In this document: positions 10,117 through 20,258 of the stretch, piece after piece
How positions within the stretch are numbered: position 1 is the stretch's first letter
How the letters are laid out: every line of letters starts with the position of its first letter
NCBI GenBank assembly: GCA_036023115.1
Contig: JAYKKT010000076.1
Coordinates: 3,782,001-3,846,000, forward strand
DNA from: Brasenia schreberi
Taxonomy: Eukaryota; Streptophyta; Magnoliopsida; Nymphaeales; Cabombaceae
DNA: 64,000 bases
Direction of reading: 5' to 3'
Program-made: the position numbers and the translations under genes
The notes under the pieces: generated by a model
Seen by the model: only the letters and a program-made list of their open reading frames with translations
Databases searched by the model: none
What the model was told of the DNA's origin: nothing

Positions 10117-10222
10117 ATATTATATATATATATATGTATATATATATATGTATATATATATGTATATATATATATATACATATATATATATGTATATATA
10201 TATATATATGTATATATATATA
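10117..10222. repeat. AT-rich microsatellite with (ATATGT) interruptions
   Basis: More than 100 bases of AT repeats with regular GTATAT and CATATA interruptions. Seen directly. Confidence 0.95.
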
Positions 10223-10909
10223 AGAGGGAGAGGGAGCCTTAACTGCCTAATGCAACTTTGTGCATAATCTTGCATCAATATTTTTACCATTCAATTTTTA
10301 ATATCGACCGTGGAGATTTGAGTATGAGTGCATTAAATGCAAAGTGATTCAAATTCTCAATATCGATTTCAAAGATCGAATGATAGAAATGTTAGCGTAA
10401 GATTATGCATAAAAATGTATTATGCAGCTAAGATACCTTTTATATAGAGAGAAAGACTAGTCCATAAACATATCCCTCTATACTTCAATCCATTTAAAGA
10501 TCTCTAGCGTTTGATCGGTATAATCAATGATGGAGATTAACATTTAAAAGCATTTAATATACTATGTGCAATAAATGCAAATTACAAAAGGTACTAGGAT
10601 ACTTTTTACTTTTAAATTCAAATCTCAATTATTGATCATATTGATCAAATGGTGAAAATAATTAAGTGAATTTTAGCATAGATAGGTATACAATATACTT
10701 ATACATATAGAGAGAGAATGAAAGAGAGCGCAGTCCATGTGCATAGTTAATTATGCTCAAATCACCTTTAAAATGTCAATTGTTCAATCTTTAAGATCAT
10801 CCATTTAGATATTTAAAGAAAAAAATTAAAACTAAGTACATTTAACATCTCTACAAAAAGTACAAAAACACTTTTTTACTTTTCTAATTTAAATCTCAAT
10901 GGTTGATAC
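10223..10909. other. AT-rich DNA without gene
   Basis: No coding region seen. Loosely repeated phrases such as TCTCAAT...TTGAT and GATCAAATGG occur near 10352, 10621 and 10894, spaced irregularly. They suggest an old non-autonomous element, but no terminal repeats were found. Confidence 0.35.
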
Positions 10910-11384
10910 TATAAACATGAAAATTTTCACTCCCAAGTTATAGAAAACTCAAAGTGAACCTTTTCGTATCTACGCTTGCACGAGAGTGCCAGCTAGTTTA
11001 CACAAACTAGCAAAGACTTAAACGATTTTCTGACTTTTTTGGCGATTGTAGGCAAGCAGACTCTTTTCACTTAAACCTTCTTCAACCGATGCTCAAGGGT
11101 CAGTTTAAGCACTTAGGAACTTCAATTTGCAAACAAGTTTTTACTTCAAATTAATGTGAACGACCAGTGTTTTGAAAGAATTTGGTTCGTGCACTTTTGC
11201 CAATTTTATCACGAGGTTGGACGACCCTAAAATTCTTGCAAGTTTTATTTACTGTGGCCTAATGTGTGTGAAATATGTGGGCCAAGTTTCAGCATGATCA
11301 GAGCGAGTATCGAGAGATTGCAGCAATGAGCAGATGCAGCGATGATGGAAATCCTATTTTGGGGTTTTTAAGAATAATGATGTA

Positions 11385-11755
11385 AACTCACCCGAATTGA
11401 AGTTGCAGCCACTCTACATCTGAAGTAAACTCACACGAAATGAAGTTGCAGCCCACTCTACATTCCGAAGTAAACTCACACGAAATGAAGTTGCAGCCAC
11501 TCTACATTATGAAGTAAACTCACATGAAATGAAGTTACAACCACTCTACATCTCGAAGTAAACTCACACGAAATGAAGGTGCAACCACTCTACATCCCGA
11601 AGTAAAACTCACGCGAAATGAAGGTGCAACCACTCTGCATCCCGAAGTAAAACTCACGTGAAATGAAGGTGCAACCACTCTACATCCTAAAGTAAAACTC
11701 ATGCGAAATGAAGGTGCAACCACTCTACATCCTGAAGTAAAACTCACGTGAATTT
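11385..11755 (-). repeat. 45-bp tandem repeat in type-3 LTR
   Basis: About eight units containing AAGTAAACTCACACGAAATG and CAACCACTCTACAT. The later units have a 45-bp period, seen as a 15-residue repeat in the minus-strand frame 11535-11747. The array corresponds to the 42-bp arrays at 34865 and 63640. Confidence 0.85.
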
Positions 11756-12252
11756 GAAATATATATATTGGCTTAAGAAGAGAAGGGATTCAAAGTATAG
11801 AAGGTTTATAAAGTATATTGGAGTAGAAGAACAAACATATTGAGTGCACGTGAGTGTAATCATGATCATCTACCAATTAAATGACAAGCAATGAGAGCTA
11901 ATCACTATTACAACATGAGGGGAGGCTACGCTCCATTAATACAACCCCTTTTTAATTTAATTAATAGAGAAAAATGGTTTAGAATCAAAGTTTAGAGATG
12001 CTTACAGATTTTTTTTCAAGATGATGAAAATTCCAAGTATGGAATTTTGGCCACCTTCTTCCTTGCAAACCTCCCTCTCACTCGAGCCCAAGGTGCAACC
12101 CTCCCCTTTGGCTACCCTACTCTCTCTCTTACCTCACTCTCTTGTAGCCCACGACTGCCTTGGTGCAGCCCCTTCTTGCTTTCAGTCCAAGCTCCAAGCC
12201 GTGCTCCACCTCTTTGGCCAAGCTCCCTTACTCCATCCCCCTCACCCCCCCC

Positions 12253-12279
12253 CCTTTGGCCTTATTTATAGGCCAAGGG
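12253..12279 (-). promoter_or_regulatory. TATA box inside an inverted repeat (type-3 LTR)
   Basis: CCTTTGGCCT (12253-12262) and AGGCCAAGGG (12270-12279) are complementary except for one G-T pair, around the spacer TATTTAT. On the minus strand this gives an ATAAATA core. Confidence 0.65.
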
Positions 12280-12940
12280 AATGGATTCTGGGGGCGGGTT
12301 TGGATCCTTGGTCCAAACCCAATCCAAGTTTGTGTTGTCCTCTAGTGGGGGCATGGAAGGGACGGTTTTTAAGTAGGCAGGTTTCCAAGTGAACCCGATT
12401 TTAGACTAGGTTCTTCCAAGTTCATTTAACCGGCCAATGCTTGATTTTAAGACTTGTTTATTTGATGCTTGGTTTGATCCATTTGGCCCTATCTTGAGCT
12501 GGCACTTGATGAAGTTGATTCCAGATTTGAAGCGGATATTGATTTCATTTTCAATAAGCCTGGTCCTTGATTTTAGTCTCATATGGCACTTGATTCTTGA
12601 TTGCTTCATCAGGGTCTCGATTCCATTTTGCATTTTGAAATTGAACTTGCCTTGAAATGAACATCGGATTCAATCTTTAATCTTGCTTTTATCCAGATAG
12701 GCTTGGCCCATCCTTCACTTTTTCACTTGATCTAGAGCTGGATTTGGATCAGGTTTCACCTGTTCGTTTGATCTGTTTTGAAATCCATGGGCTTTTAACT
12801 TGAATTAAAACCTTTATTTTGAAATATTTCCTAAAAGGTTTAAACTTTAAAATTTAGGGTTTTTAAAGGTTTAGAAAGGCTTTAAACTGGTTTTTGAAAT
12901 TCAGGAGTTTTTGAAAATATTACAATTTTGGGTGTTTAAA

Positions 12941-13009
12941 GATACCAATTATCAAATGGTACATATCTTTAAGAATGTTTGGTAATCAATGAGTGTATAT
13001 TTACTATAG

Positions 13010-13067
<58 letters not shown>

Positions 13068-13579
13068 CATTCATATACATACATATATTCACACCAACAT
13101 ATATGTTTCACCAAAAGGAAAAAGGGAAAGTCAGCGACTTTTTAGACAAAAATGTAGATTAAAATTCTTATATTTAAGTTGTTCATAGCAATGTTGTAAA
13201 AACCATATCGGTACCCATATCTCACTAAACACTGATACGCTATATAACATTATGAAGAAGCATCCATACTCTAACAAAAACATCTCATAATGAAGTTATT
13301 TACATGGCTACAAGCATCCATATTGCATAATTCATACCATAACGTGAATAGAATATTGAATAATACATTTGGGTTTTAACTTTAATTAATAAACAACAAA
13401 GTTACAAGTATAACTTACAATCATCAAAGATCAGAACATTACAAAGTTTCAAATAAAAGTTAGAACAAATTACAATCATTCACAACGTGGATCACAATCA
13501 ACAAAATCATTATAATCAACATAGTAAGAATCACCACCATCACCATCATCATCATATCCTCCCTCTTCCTCCTCCATAA
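12941..13579. other. AT-rich junction with microsatellite, no gene
   Basis: It contains a remnant of retrotransposon 3' region (12941-13010), a CT/AT microsatellite, and AT-rich sequence that is probably the 3' flank of the hAT gene. No coding potential was recognised. Confidence 0.5.
13011..13064. repeat. (CT)n(AT)n microsatellite
   Basis: A CT run passes directly into an AT run. Seen directly. Confidence 0.95.
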
Positions 13580-14295
13580 TTAGATATGCTCATCCAACAT
13601 CTTCATTTCATCATCTCCAACTCTAAGTTCTACTTCGGCTTGCAATGTCCTCAAGTTTTCATCATCTAAATTGATAGGGGGCTTCTCCTCTTTGACTGAA
13701 TCATCAAGAATATCAATATTTTCGTACCTCAATGGGTCATATATCACCTTCCTTGTGCTTCTTGCATCCTTTTGTATTTGTCTGTAAAGAAAGAATATTC
13801 AAATTATAAAGAATATCAAATACAATATAGCCACATCAATCATTCATTATTAATAAGATTAAGAAAAAACTAGGCAACAATAAATAATATATATTTTAAA
13901 ATTATTACTTTTACCTTAACTTCATGTTGTAGGCAATGTATACCAAATCATGCAGTCGAGCATAATCTAATCTGTTTTGCGTTTTTGTGTGAATGCATTC
14001 GAAAAAGCTCGAATTCCTCTCGCACCCACTCGAATTGTATGTTTAGCTCAATATACATTGAGCAAACCTTACCAAGATCGGTGCATCTATACCAAAACAA
14101 ATCCACTATTCATCTAAAATAAAATATGATAATGATTAATAAGAAATACTAAAAGTCAATCAATTAATAACTTAAATGAATATCAATAAAAACACAATAC
14201 TCGATCGCATTTGGGAGCGGAGTTGGATTGCAATTGGTCTTCCAAAATCTCCAACACTCTGTATATATTTGCTTAACTCTAAATGGATATTACAA
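13580..14295 (-). pseudogene. hAT transposase, C-terminal exons (dimerisation domain)
   Basis: The 3' part of a hAT-superfamily transposase. On the minus strand FGRPIAIQLRS (about 14190-14255) is followed, after an acceptor-like TATTTTATTTTAG, by an exon at 14113-13915 carrying the hATC dimerisation motif: WICFGIDAP, SSGCERNSSFFE, then IHTKTQNRLDYARLHDLVY. A donor-like AAG/GTAAAA at 13915 leads over a short intron to a last exon (13781-13580) with YDPLRYENIDILDD and a TAA at 13580-13582. Two in-frame stops in the hATC exon (before WICFG and after CILS) make it a pseudogene. The part at 16491-17918 is the same gene, displaced by the solo LTR. Confidence 0.8.
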
Positions 14296-16490
14296 TGTAG
14301 ATGTGAAATTTTCACTCCAAGCCTATGTAGAGACCTGAAATAAAATTTTCAACTCTACTTGATGCTTGAGCATGCTAGCTAGTTTTCTAAAACTAGTAAA
14401 AATTAAATATGACGGGTGATTATGGCTAAGCGGGCTCTTTTCACATTAGACCTTCTTGAACCGATGCTCAAAGGTCAGCCTAAGTGCTTAAGGATTCCAA
14501 CTAGATAGGTGAGACTTTCAAATTCTCGTGAAAGTAATGGTGTTTGAGAATGGAAAACAAGTGCACTTGATTTCAAGTTTCAAAATAAACAAGTTCTGAA
14601 AAATAGAAAACTCTATTTTTAGGACTTGTTTATCGAATCCTTTTGAATGTCTTTCAGACCTCAAAAAATTATCAAAATTTTACAGGAATAAGCTTGAGAT
14701 GTGTAGAGTCTGGGACATCTTTCAGATTGTGTAGTGTTACAGCATTAGATCTAAGAAGTACCACTGCTCAGGCACCCAAAATTGTTCTGTCACAAAAATA
14801 TAGAGACTTAAAGATGAGCCTGTATCTCGGTGCTCAGAGTTTCAAATTTAATAAATTTGGTCTTGATAGAAAGCTATGGAAGTCAGATTTCTAATAAACC
14901 AAAAATCATCAATTTTGGATACACACAGACAGAGTTATGGGATGAATACCTAAGCTTTGTTGTAGGAAAACTGAATGGACAGACAATGTACAAAATTTTT
15001 CTGATTTTTCACAATTTTAATTATGATGTTGAACAGCCTTAAAATTTTTACAAATTTTATTACGAGTGGGCTTATTGTGTCGAAGCAGTGTGCAAAGTTT
15101 CGAAATCATTGGAGCAGAGGTTCGACAATTAAAAATTATGGAATCAACATATGTAGAGATGTTGAAAACCAGATTTCAGGTTTTTAGAACATGCGTGATG
15201 CATAACTCACACGAATTAAAATGCAACAATACAACATCATGAATTAAATTGTTGAAGGGAAATGAATTGAAATATACTTAGTAGCTTAAGCATAGAGGGG
15301 ATTAGAAGATATAGAGTATTTGTAGAATATAGAGAGGTAGAATCAAGAACTCAAACACATAGAGTGCATAATCAAAAGAAGAAGAGATGTGGAAGAATGA
15401 AGAAGAGATGTGAAAGAATGAAATTAGAAAGGAAAATTTTAGCAACATCTACTTCTATTACATCATGGAGGGAGACAAAGCTCTATTAATACAACCCCTT
15501 TTGAATTGAATATGAAGAAGAGATGTGGAAGAATGAAATTAGAGAAGCACTTACCCAACTCTACAAAGCAATCGGCCTCCAAGATAGTGGTTGGCCCTCA
15601 CTTGGCCCCTTTCCCCCTTTGATTGATCACTCAACTCTCACAAAACTCTTGGCCTAGATCCTACACTCCCTTCTCTCTCTAAGCTCTTCCCTAGCAGCTC
15701 TCAAACTCTCACAAGATCTCCAAAGTTGCAGTACTTTGCTGGCCTCCAAGAAAAGCTCTCCAAAGATGGGATTCACGCCCCACCCTTGGCCTCTATTTAT
15801 AGGCCAAGGGTGGGTCTTTTAGGCCTTTCCTTGGGGCGGGTGATCCAAGATCCATCCCAGCCCCAAGGGCTCCATTCTTCACATGGTCTAGTGGTCCCTC
15901 ATGATCAAAGATGGACCAGCCCCATGTGGGTTGGTTCCAAGTCCAAATTGAGTGTCTTTGTCCTAGCCGATTGGACCTAGATGCAACCGACAAGACCTTG
16001 ATCAACCTCCTTTGTGGCTTATCTTCTAGCTCCTTACTTCACTTGATAACACTTGATTCATTTCATAAGCTGAACATGGCTTGGTAAGACCTTGGAATTG
16101 GCCCAAGGTGTAGTCCACTTCACTTGCTAGACTCAGCCAAAATATTGCCCTTTGTTCAAACAAGCTCCTTACTGATAATGAGCAACTTGAGCTTCCTTGT
16201 GATGATGGTGGCCCATTTGATTTGAATTTTTGATGAAGATATGCCTAGATGTGGTCCACTTCCTTGCTTCCTGACTTTTTCCTCATGGACTCGATACTGG
16301 CTTAAAGTGGACCCCACCTATTCGCAAGATTTGCTCAAATCTTCTGGGCTTTATCTTTTTTTATTTGAAAACTCTCAAAATCTTTATTTTAAAGATTTAA
16401 AATCTTTCATTTTAAAGCACAAGGTTTTTAAAACAAATGAGCTTTCGAATTTGAGAGTGTTTTATAAAAATTTTGTTTAGGGTGTTTACA
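14296..16490 (-). mobile_element. Type-1 solo LTR inserted in the hAT gene
   Basis: A 2195-bp LTR with TGTAG...TTTACA ends, homologous to 2739-4880. The 5-bp flanks are TACAA (14291-14295) and TATAA (16491-16495), a target-site duplication with one mismatch. The hAT frame continues from one side to the other. No internal retrotransposon sequence adjoins it, so it is a solo LTR left by LTR-LTR recombination. Confidence 0.88.
15781..15812 (-). promoter_or_regulatory. TATA box inside a perfect 12-bp inverted repeat
   Basis: CACCCTTGGCCT (15781-15792) and AGGCCAAGGGTG (15801-15812) are perfect reverse complements around CTATTTAT. Read on the minus strand the spacer is an ATAAATAG TATA core. This is the longest clean example of the arrangement. 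Confidence 0.75.
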
Positions 16491-17918
16491 TATAACAAGT
16501 AGACGAATCTTCAAAAAGGTCAATTGCATTTAATATACCCTTTTCACTTCTTCATCCTCCACAAAGTTAGTAGAAAATTGAATAGAAGGGTTAAGGAAAT
16601 ATGAAGTAGCATGCAAATCATGATGTATTTGGCAGTTCTAACATGCATCAATTATCTTCCAAACCTTTTTTAGAAGTGACCATTTGTGGTCAAGGTTTGC
16701 TTGTATTTCTGTTTTGGCTTTATCTATATCATCATATATATAAGACATAACAGGTCTAACTTCACTATCCACCATTCTCATTACCTTAACAAAGATACAG
16801 TCATCCTTAAAAAATTTGCTATAATTTTTCTAAAAATTAGCATTGAAAACATCTACCAAAACAATCCCCTCCTTTCTAGACGAACTAATAGAGCCTCATT
16901 CATCATATGTAAACAATTTTTTAAATGTATTTTTCTATATGATAAGACTTTACACAGTAATGACATTCGTAGCAAATCTTGTCAATGAAGGCCTAATCGA
17001 TTCCCTTCCACCTGTATGAATTCACATCAAATGCAATAAATAAGAATAATTATAAATAAACTTTGTAACATTTCTACATGCATCTATAATCCCTCTTATT
17101 TCATCCATTGCACTCAAATCTTTAAGTATTAAGTTTATGCAATGTGCAACACATGGAGTTCATACTAAGGATTGATGGTTTACCTCAAGCAGCTTATCAG
17201 CTGCTATAAAATTTGCAGCATTATTAGTAATGAATTGAACAACATTTGAAACACCTACTTTCTTAACAACTTTCTTGAAAATAGGAAGTAAATTATCTGC
17301 AGTTTTATGAATATGGAACAAGTCATATGATTTCAAAAATAATGTGCCTTTGGAACAATAAACTAGAAAGATTACCAAATACCTACGCTGATCATCTGTC
17401 CAACCATCACCCATAATAGAATATCCCATATCCTTTCACGACTCCCTAAATTCAGAATTTCATGCATTGACAATATCAACCCATTTCTATAATAATGTGT
17501 CCCTCAAAGCAAGATAAGTAAGGATTCTATAACCCAATCCTACACTAGCAATAACATTCATCATACATCGGGGAAAAATGAGTTTTCAACATTGAAAAGG
17601 AGGCAATTTGCAGAAAAAAATTCAATACACTTCAAATCTACTTTCTCAATTACCTCCTTTGAAGTCATAGTTGATATAATATTTTGCTGAGCTCTATGAG
17701 TCGTACGTGGGGGGGGGGGAGGATGAAGGCATCCTACTACCTCCTCTACTACCCCTCATAGGCATCGGGCAAGTAGGAGCTTTTACAGTGTAACAAGGGT
17801 CAACTTCACTACTACCATCAGAACCTACACTTTTTCTCTTTTCTCTCATTCTCCTCTCCTCTTTAGTCATCTCTTCTTCCCTATCAGTTGTACCATAGAA
17901 TTCATCATCATCATACAT
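16491..17918 (-). pseudogene. hAT transposase, N-terminal and DUF659/catalytic part
   Basis: Cut-and-paste transposase of the hAT superfamily. Reading leftward: an acidic, Arg-rich N-terminal segment with GSRGGSRMPSSSPPP (17694-17918), CLLFNVENSFF, then the DUF659 region at 17160-17429 with MGYSIMGDGWTDDQRR, CSKGTLFLKSYDLF and VQFITNNAANF, next CVAHCINLILKDL, and finally VDSEVRPVMSYIYDDIDKA and HATSYFLNPSIQF. Frameshifts and stops interrupt it (17460-17690 and 16850-16960). The BED zinc finger expected before 17918 is absent because a type-1 LTR starts at 17950. The rest of the protein lies at 13580-14295 beyond the solo LTR. Confidence 0.85.
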
Positions 17919-18774
17919 CCCTTGAACATAAGTATCTTCAAATGGTTGATGTAAATACCCTAAATAAATTTTGCAAAAAAAGGACTCAGCACACTCTCAA
18001 ATTTGAAAACTAGCTTGTTTTAAACCCATGCTTTAAATTGGAAATTTCACAAAATCCTTAAAACGAAGATTTCGAAATTAAATGTTTTCAAATCAAAGTT
18101 AAGGAATTAAATGAAAATAAAGTCAAACAGGGAACCTTCCCTCCGAAGAATCAGCGAGGATCAAGGTTACAATTAAAACAGGCTTCAGCAGGGAACAAGC
18201 TCAGGTAGGCCCAAACAAAGCAAGACTTGAAGACGCAAGGCACATAATGAGTCATGGCCAAGCTCACATCATCTGACCAAGAGGGCTCATCAAGGTAAAG
18301 TTTTATGAAGACATGGCTCGAGCATGCAAGCTTTGATCAAACTATAGTGGCTAGACCGGATTTCCTTGAAGCATAGTCCACCTTGACCTATTGGACCCAT
18401 TTTACCTACATCAACCTAGCCTACCTTGGGGTCACACCTTGCCATGACTCGGCTCCACCAAATGAAGACAAGAACCACACCCTAGGAGCCAAGCCACGTT
18501 CATGAAAGGTGACTCCAAGAGAGGATGGGACGGGCCACAATGGGATTCAATCAATCAAGGTCACAACACGTTGAAGTCAAGCCCACGATGATACTTGGAG
18601 GCGCCTAGACAGGTTCACACCTAGCTCGAGCTAAGGACCAACCCACATGGGGCTGGTCCAACACATGATCAAGAGGGACCACAAAGGTCCATGGGATGGC
18701 TTTGGATTGGATCAAAGCAATGGGCCAAGAAGACCCATCTCCAACCCGCCCCATGGAAGAGTCTAGCAAGACCC

Positions 18775-18805
18775 CCCCTTGGCCTATAAATAGAGTCCAA
18801 AGGGG
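18775..18805 (+). promoter_or_regulatory. TATA box in imperfect inverted repeat
   Basis: CCCCTTGGCCT, spacer ATAAATAG, then AGTCCAAAGGGG: the type-1 palindrome with one mismatch and one inserted base. The TATAAATAG reads on the plus strand, in agreement with LTR orientation. Confidence 0.65.
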
Positions 18806-18852
18806 GCGTTTTCAGCATCTTGAGCATTAGAGAGGCTTCCCAAGGATAGAGT

Positions 18853-18854
<2 letters not shown>

Positions 18855-18920
<66 letters not shown>
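18855..18920. repeat. (GA)n microsatellite, about 33 units
   Basis: A long GA run about 70 bases downstream of the TATA box, followed by a second GA-rich stretch at 18953-18990. The Ser-Leu repeat frames on the minus strand come from this repeat. Confidence 0.95.
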
Positions 18921-18924
<4 letters not shown>

Positions 18925-20242
18925 TCTAGGATAGGTAGGAGTTGCTGCAATTAGAGAGAGAGAGAGAGAAAAAGAGAGAAGAGAGAAAAGAGAGGAAGAA
19001 GAGAGTGAAAGTAGAAGAGGAAGGGGATGATCCCTCTTGTGTCCGGTTTTTCTTGGAGGGATGGTAAGTAAGCTCTTCTCTTCCATTATTAATCTTGATT
19101 ATCTTCTTGATATTTAATTTAAGAAAGGGGTTGTAATAATGGAGCTTCGTTTCCCCCCATGTTGTAATAGCAACTAGATATGCTGTCAATTTCGTTTCAT
19201 ACTTATGCACTCTACTTGTTTGCTTTCTTGATTCTCTACCTCTCTATATTCTATAAACTCCTAACCCCCTCTATGCTTAAGCTAATATATACATTTACAT
19301 TCATTTCCTTTCATAAATTTACTTTAAGTTTGTTGTGATTATGTCATTTAATCTTGATAAATGCATCACATATGTTGTAAACACAGAAAAATTGTTTTTA
19401 GCATCTCTACATATGTCTGATATTTTATTTTTCATTTCTATATTTCTGCTCTGATTGACCTAAAATTTGGAACACTTCATCTACACACACAAACACACAT
19501 AGGATAAAATTTTCATGAATTTTAAGGCCATTCAACCATGTAATTAAAAGTATGTAAGATCGTAAAAATCCAAAACCAACTCTATCAAAATTATATTTCC
19601 TACAATAGAGCCACAGTAATTATCCTATAACTTTGTTTGTAGTGGTCTAATTTGAGTAAAACTTGGTTCATTGGAAAGCTCACATCCATAGCTTTCCAAT
19701 AAGACCAAATTAACAAACATCAGAGCTCTATAAATTTAGTTACATACCTTTCTTTGAGTCTCTGTATTTCTATAACATAACAGTTTCGAGTGTCTGAGTA
19801 GAAACAATTCACAGATTTAATTATGAGTAATCATAGCATCCAAAAATAAAATAAAATATTTTTAGAATCTTCACATTTATTCCTATTCAATGTAAATCTT
19901 TCATGATTTTTGGAGATTCATAAGTCACTAAAAGAAAATCAAAAACAATGTTTGAAAACATAACTAGTTTATGTTTTTCAGAACTTAGCATAATTTGGTC
20001 CTCAAAACACCTAGTGCATGAATTTCATCAAGTCTCTCGAATTTTTCTTAAAGTGGATTTGAAATCACACCTACACAAATGAATCATCAAAGTGCCTAGG
20101 CTGACCCTTGAGCATTGGTTCAAGAATGCCTAAGGACAAAAGATCTCGCTTAGCCACAATCGCCCACAAAGTGAGATTTGTAAACTTTGCTAGTTTTGGA
20201 AACTAGCTGGCATGCGCGCCCATAAATGAAGTAGGTTAAAAG

Positions 20243-20258
20243 TAAGTCCTATTTAAGC
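20243..20258. repeat. 16-bp repeat at a type-1/type-2 LTR junction
   Basis: TAAGTCCTATTTAAGC occurs here and again at 20303-20318 within the type-2 LTR. It marks the point where a truncated type-1 LTR meets a type-2 LTR that has lost its first roughly 20 bases. Confidence 0.6.

Larger units (their letters stand above)
10910..12940 (-). mobile_element. Type-3 LTR, probable 3' LTR of a lost minus-strand element
   Basis: A 2031-bp LTR related to 34393 and 63200 (AAACATGAAAATTTTCACTC near its left end). Both termini are mutated: TA instead of TG at the left, and TTTAAA instead of TTTACA at the right. A diverged PPT-like GATACC follows at 12941, so it was probably the 3' LTR of a minus-strand element whose body is gone. 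It carries the foldbacks (10992-11011 and near 11066-11096), a 45-bp tandem array and a TATA region. Confidence 0.75.
17950..20242 (+). mobile_element. Type-1 LTR, 3' end truncated; probable 5' LTR of element C
   Basis: It starts with TGTAAATACCCTAAATAAAT, the reverse of the right end of the 14296-16490 LTR, so it points rightward. The last roughly 50 bases are missing: after GAAGTAGGTTAAAAG it runs into type-2 LTR sequence. Elements A and C share pol features and A has type-1 LTRs, so this is plausibly the 5' LTR of element C, with the PBS, leader and gag start lost. It holds a TATA region and a long GA repeat. Confidence 0.72.

Noticed and set aside
10016..10267. Tyr/Ile-rich frame
   Set aside because: Translation of the AT-rich repeat.
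18669..19086. Ser-Leu repeat proteins
   Set aside because: Translation of a GA/CT microsatellite in an LTR.
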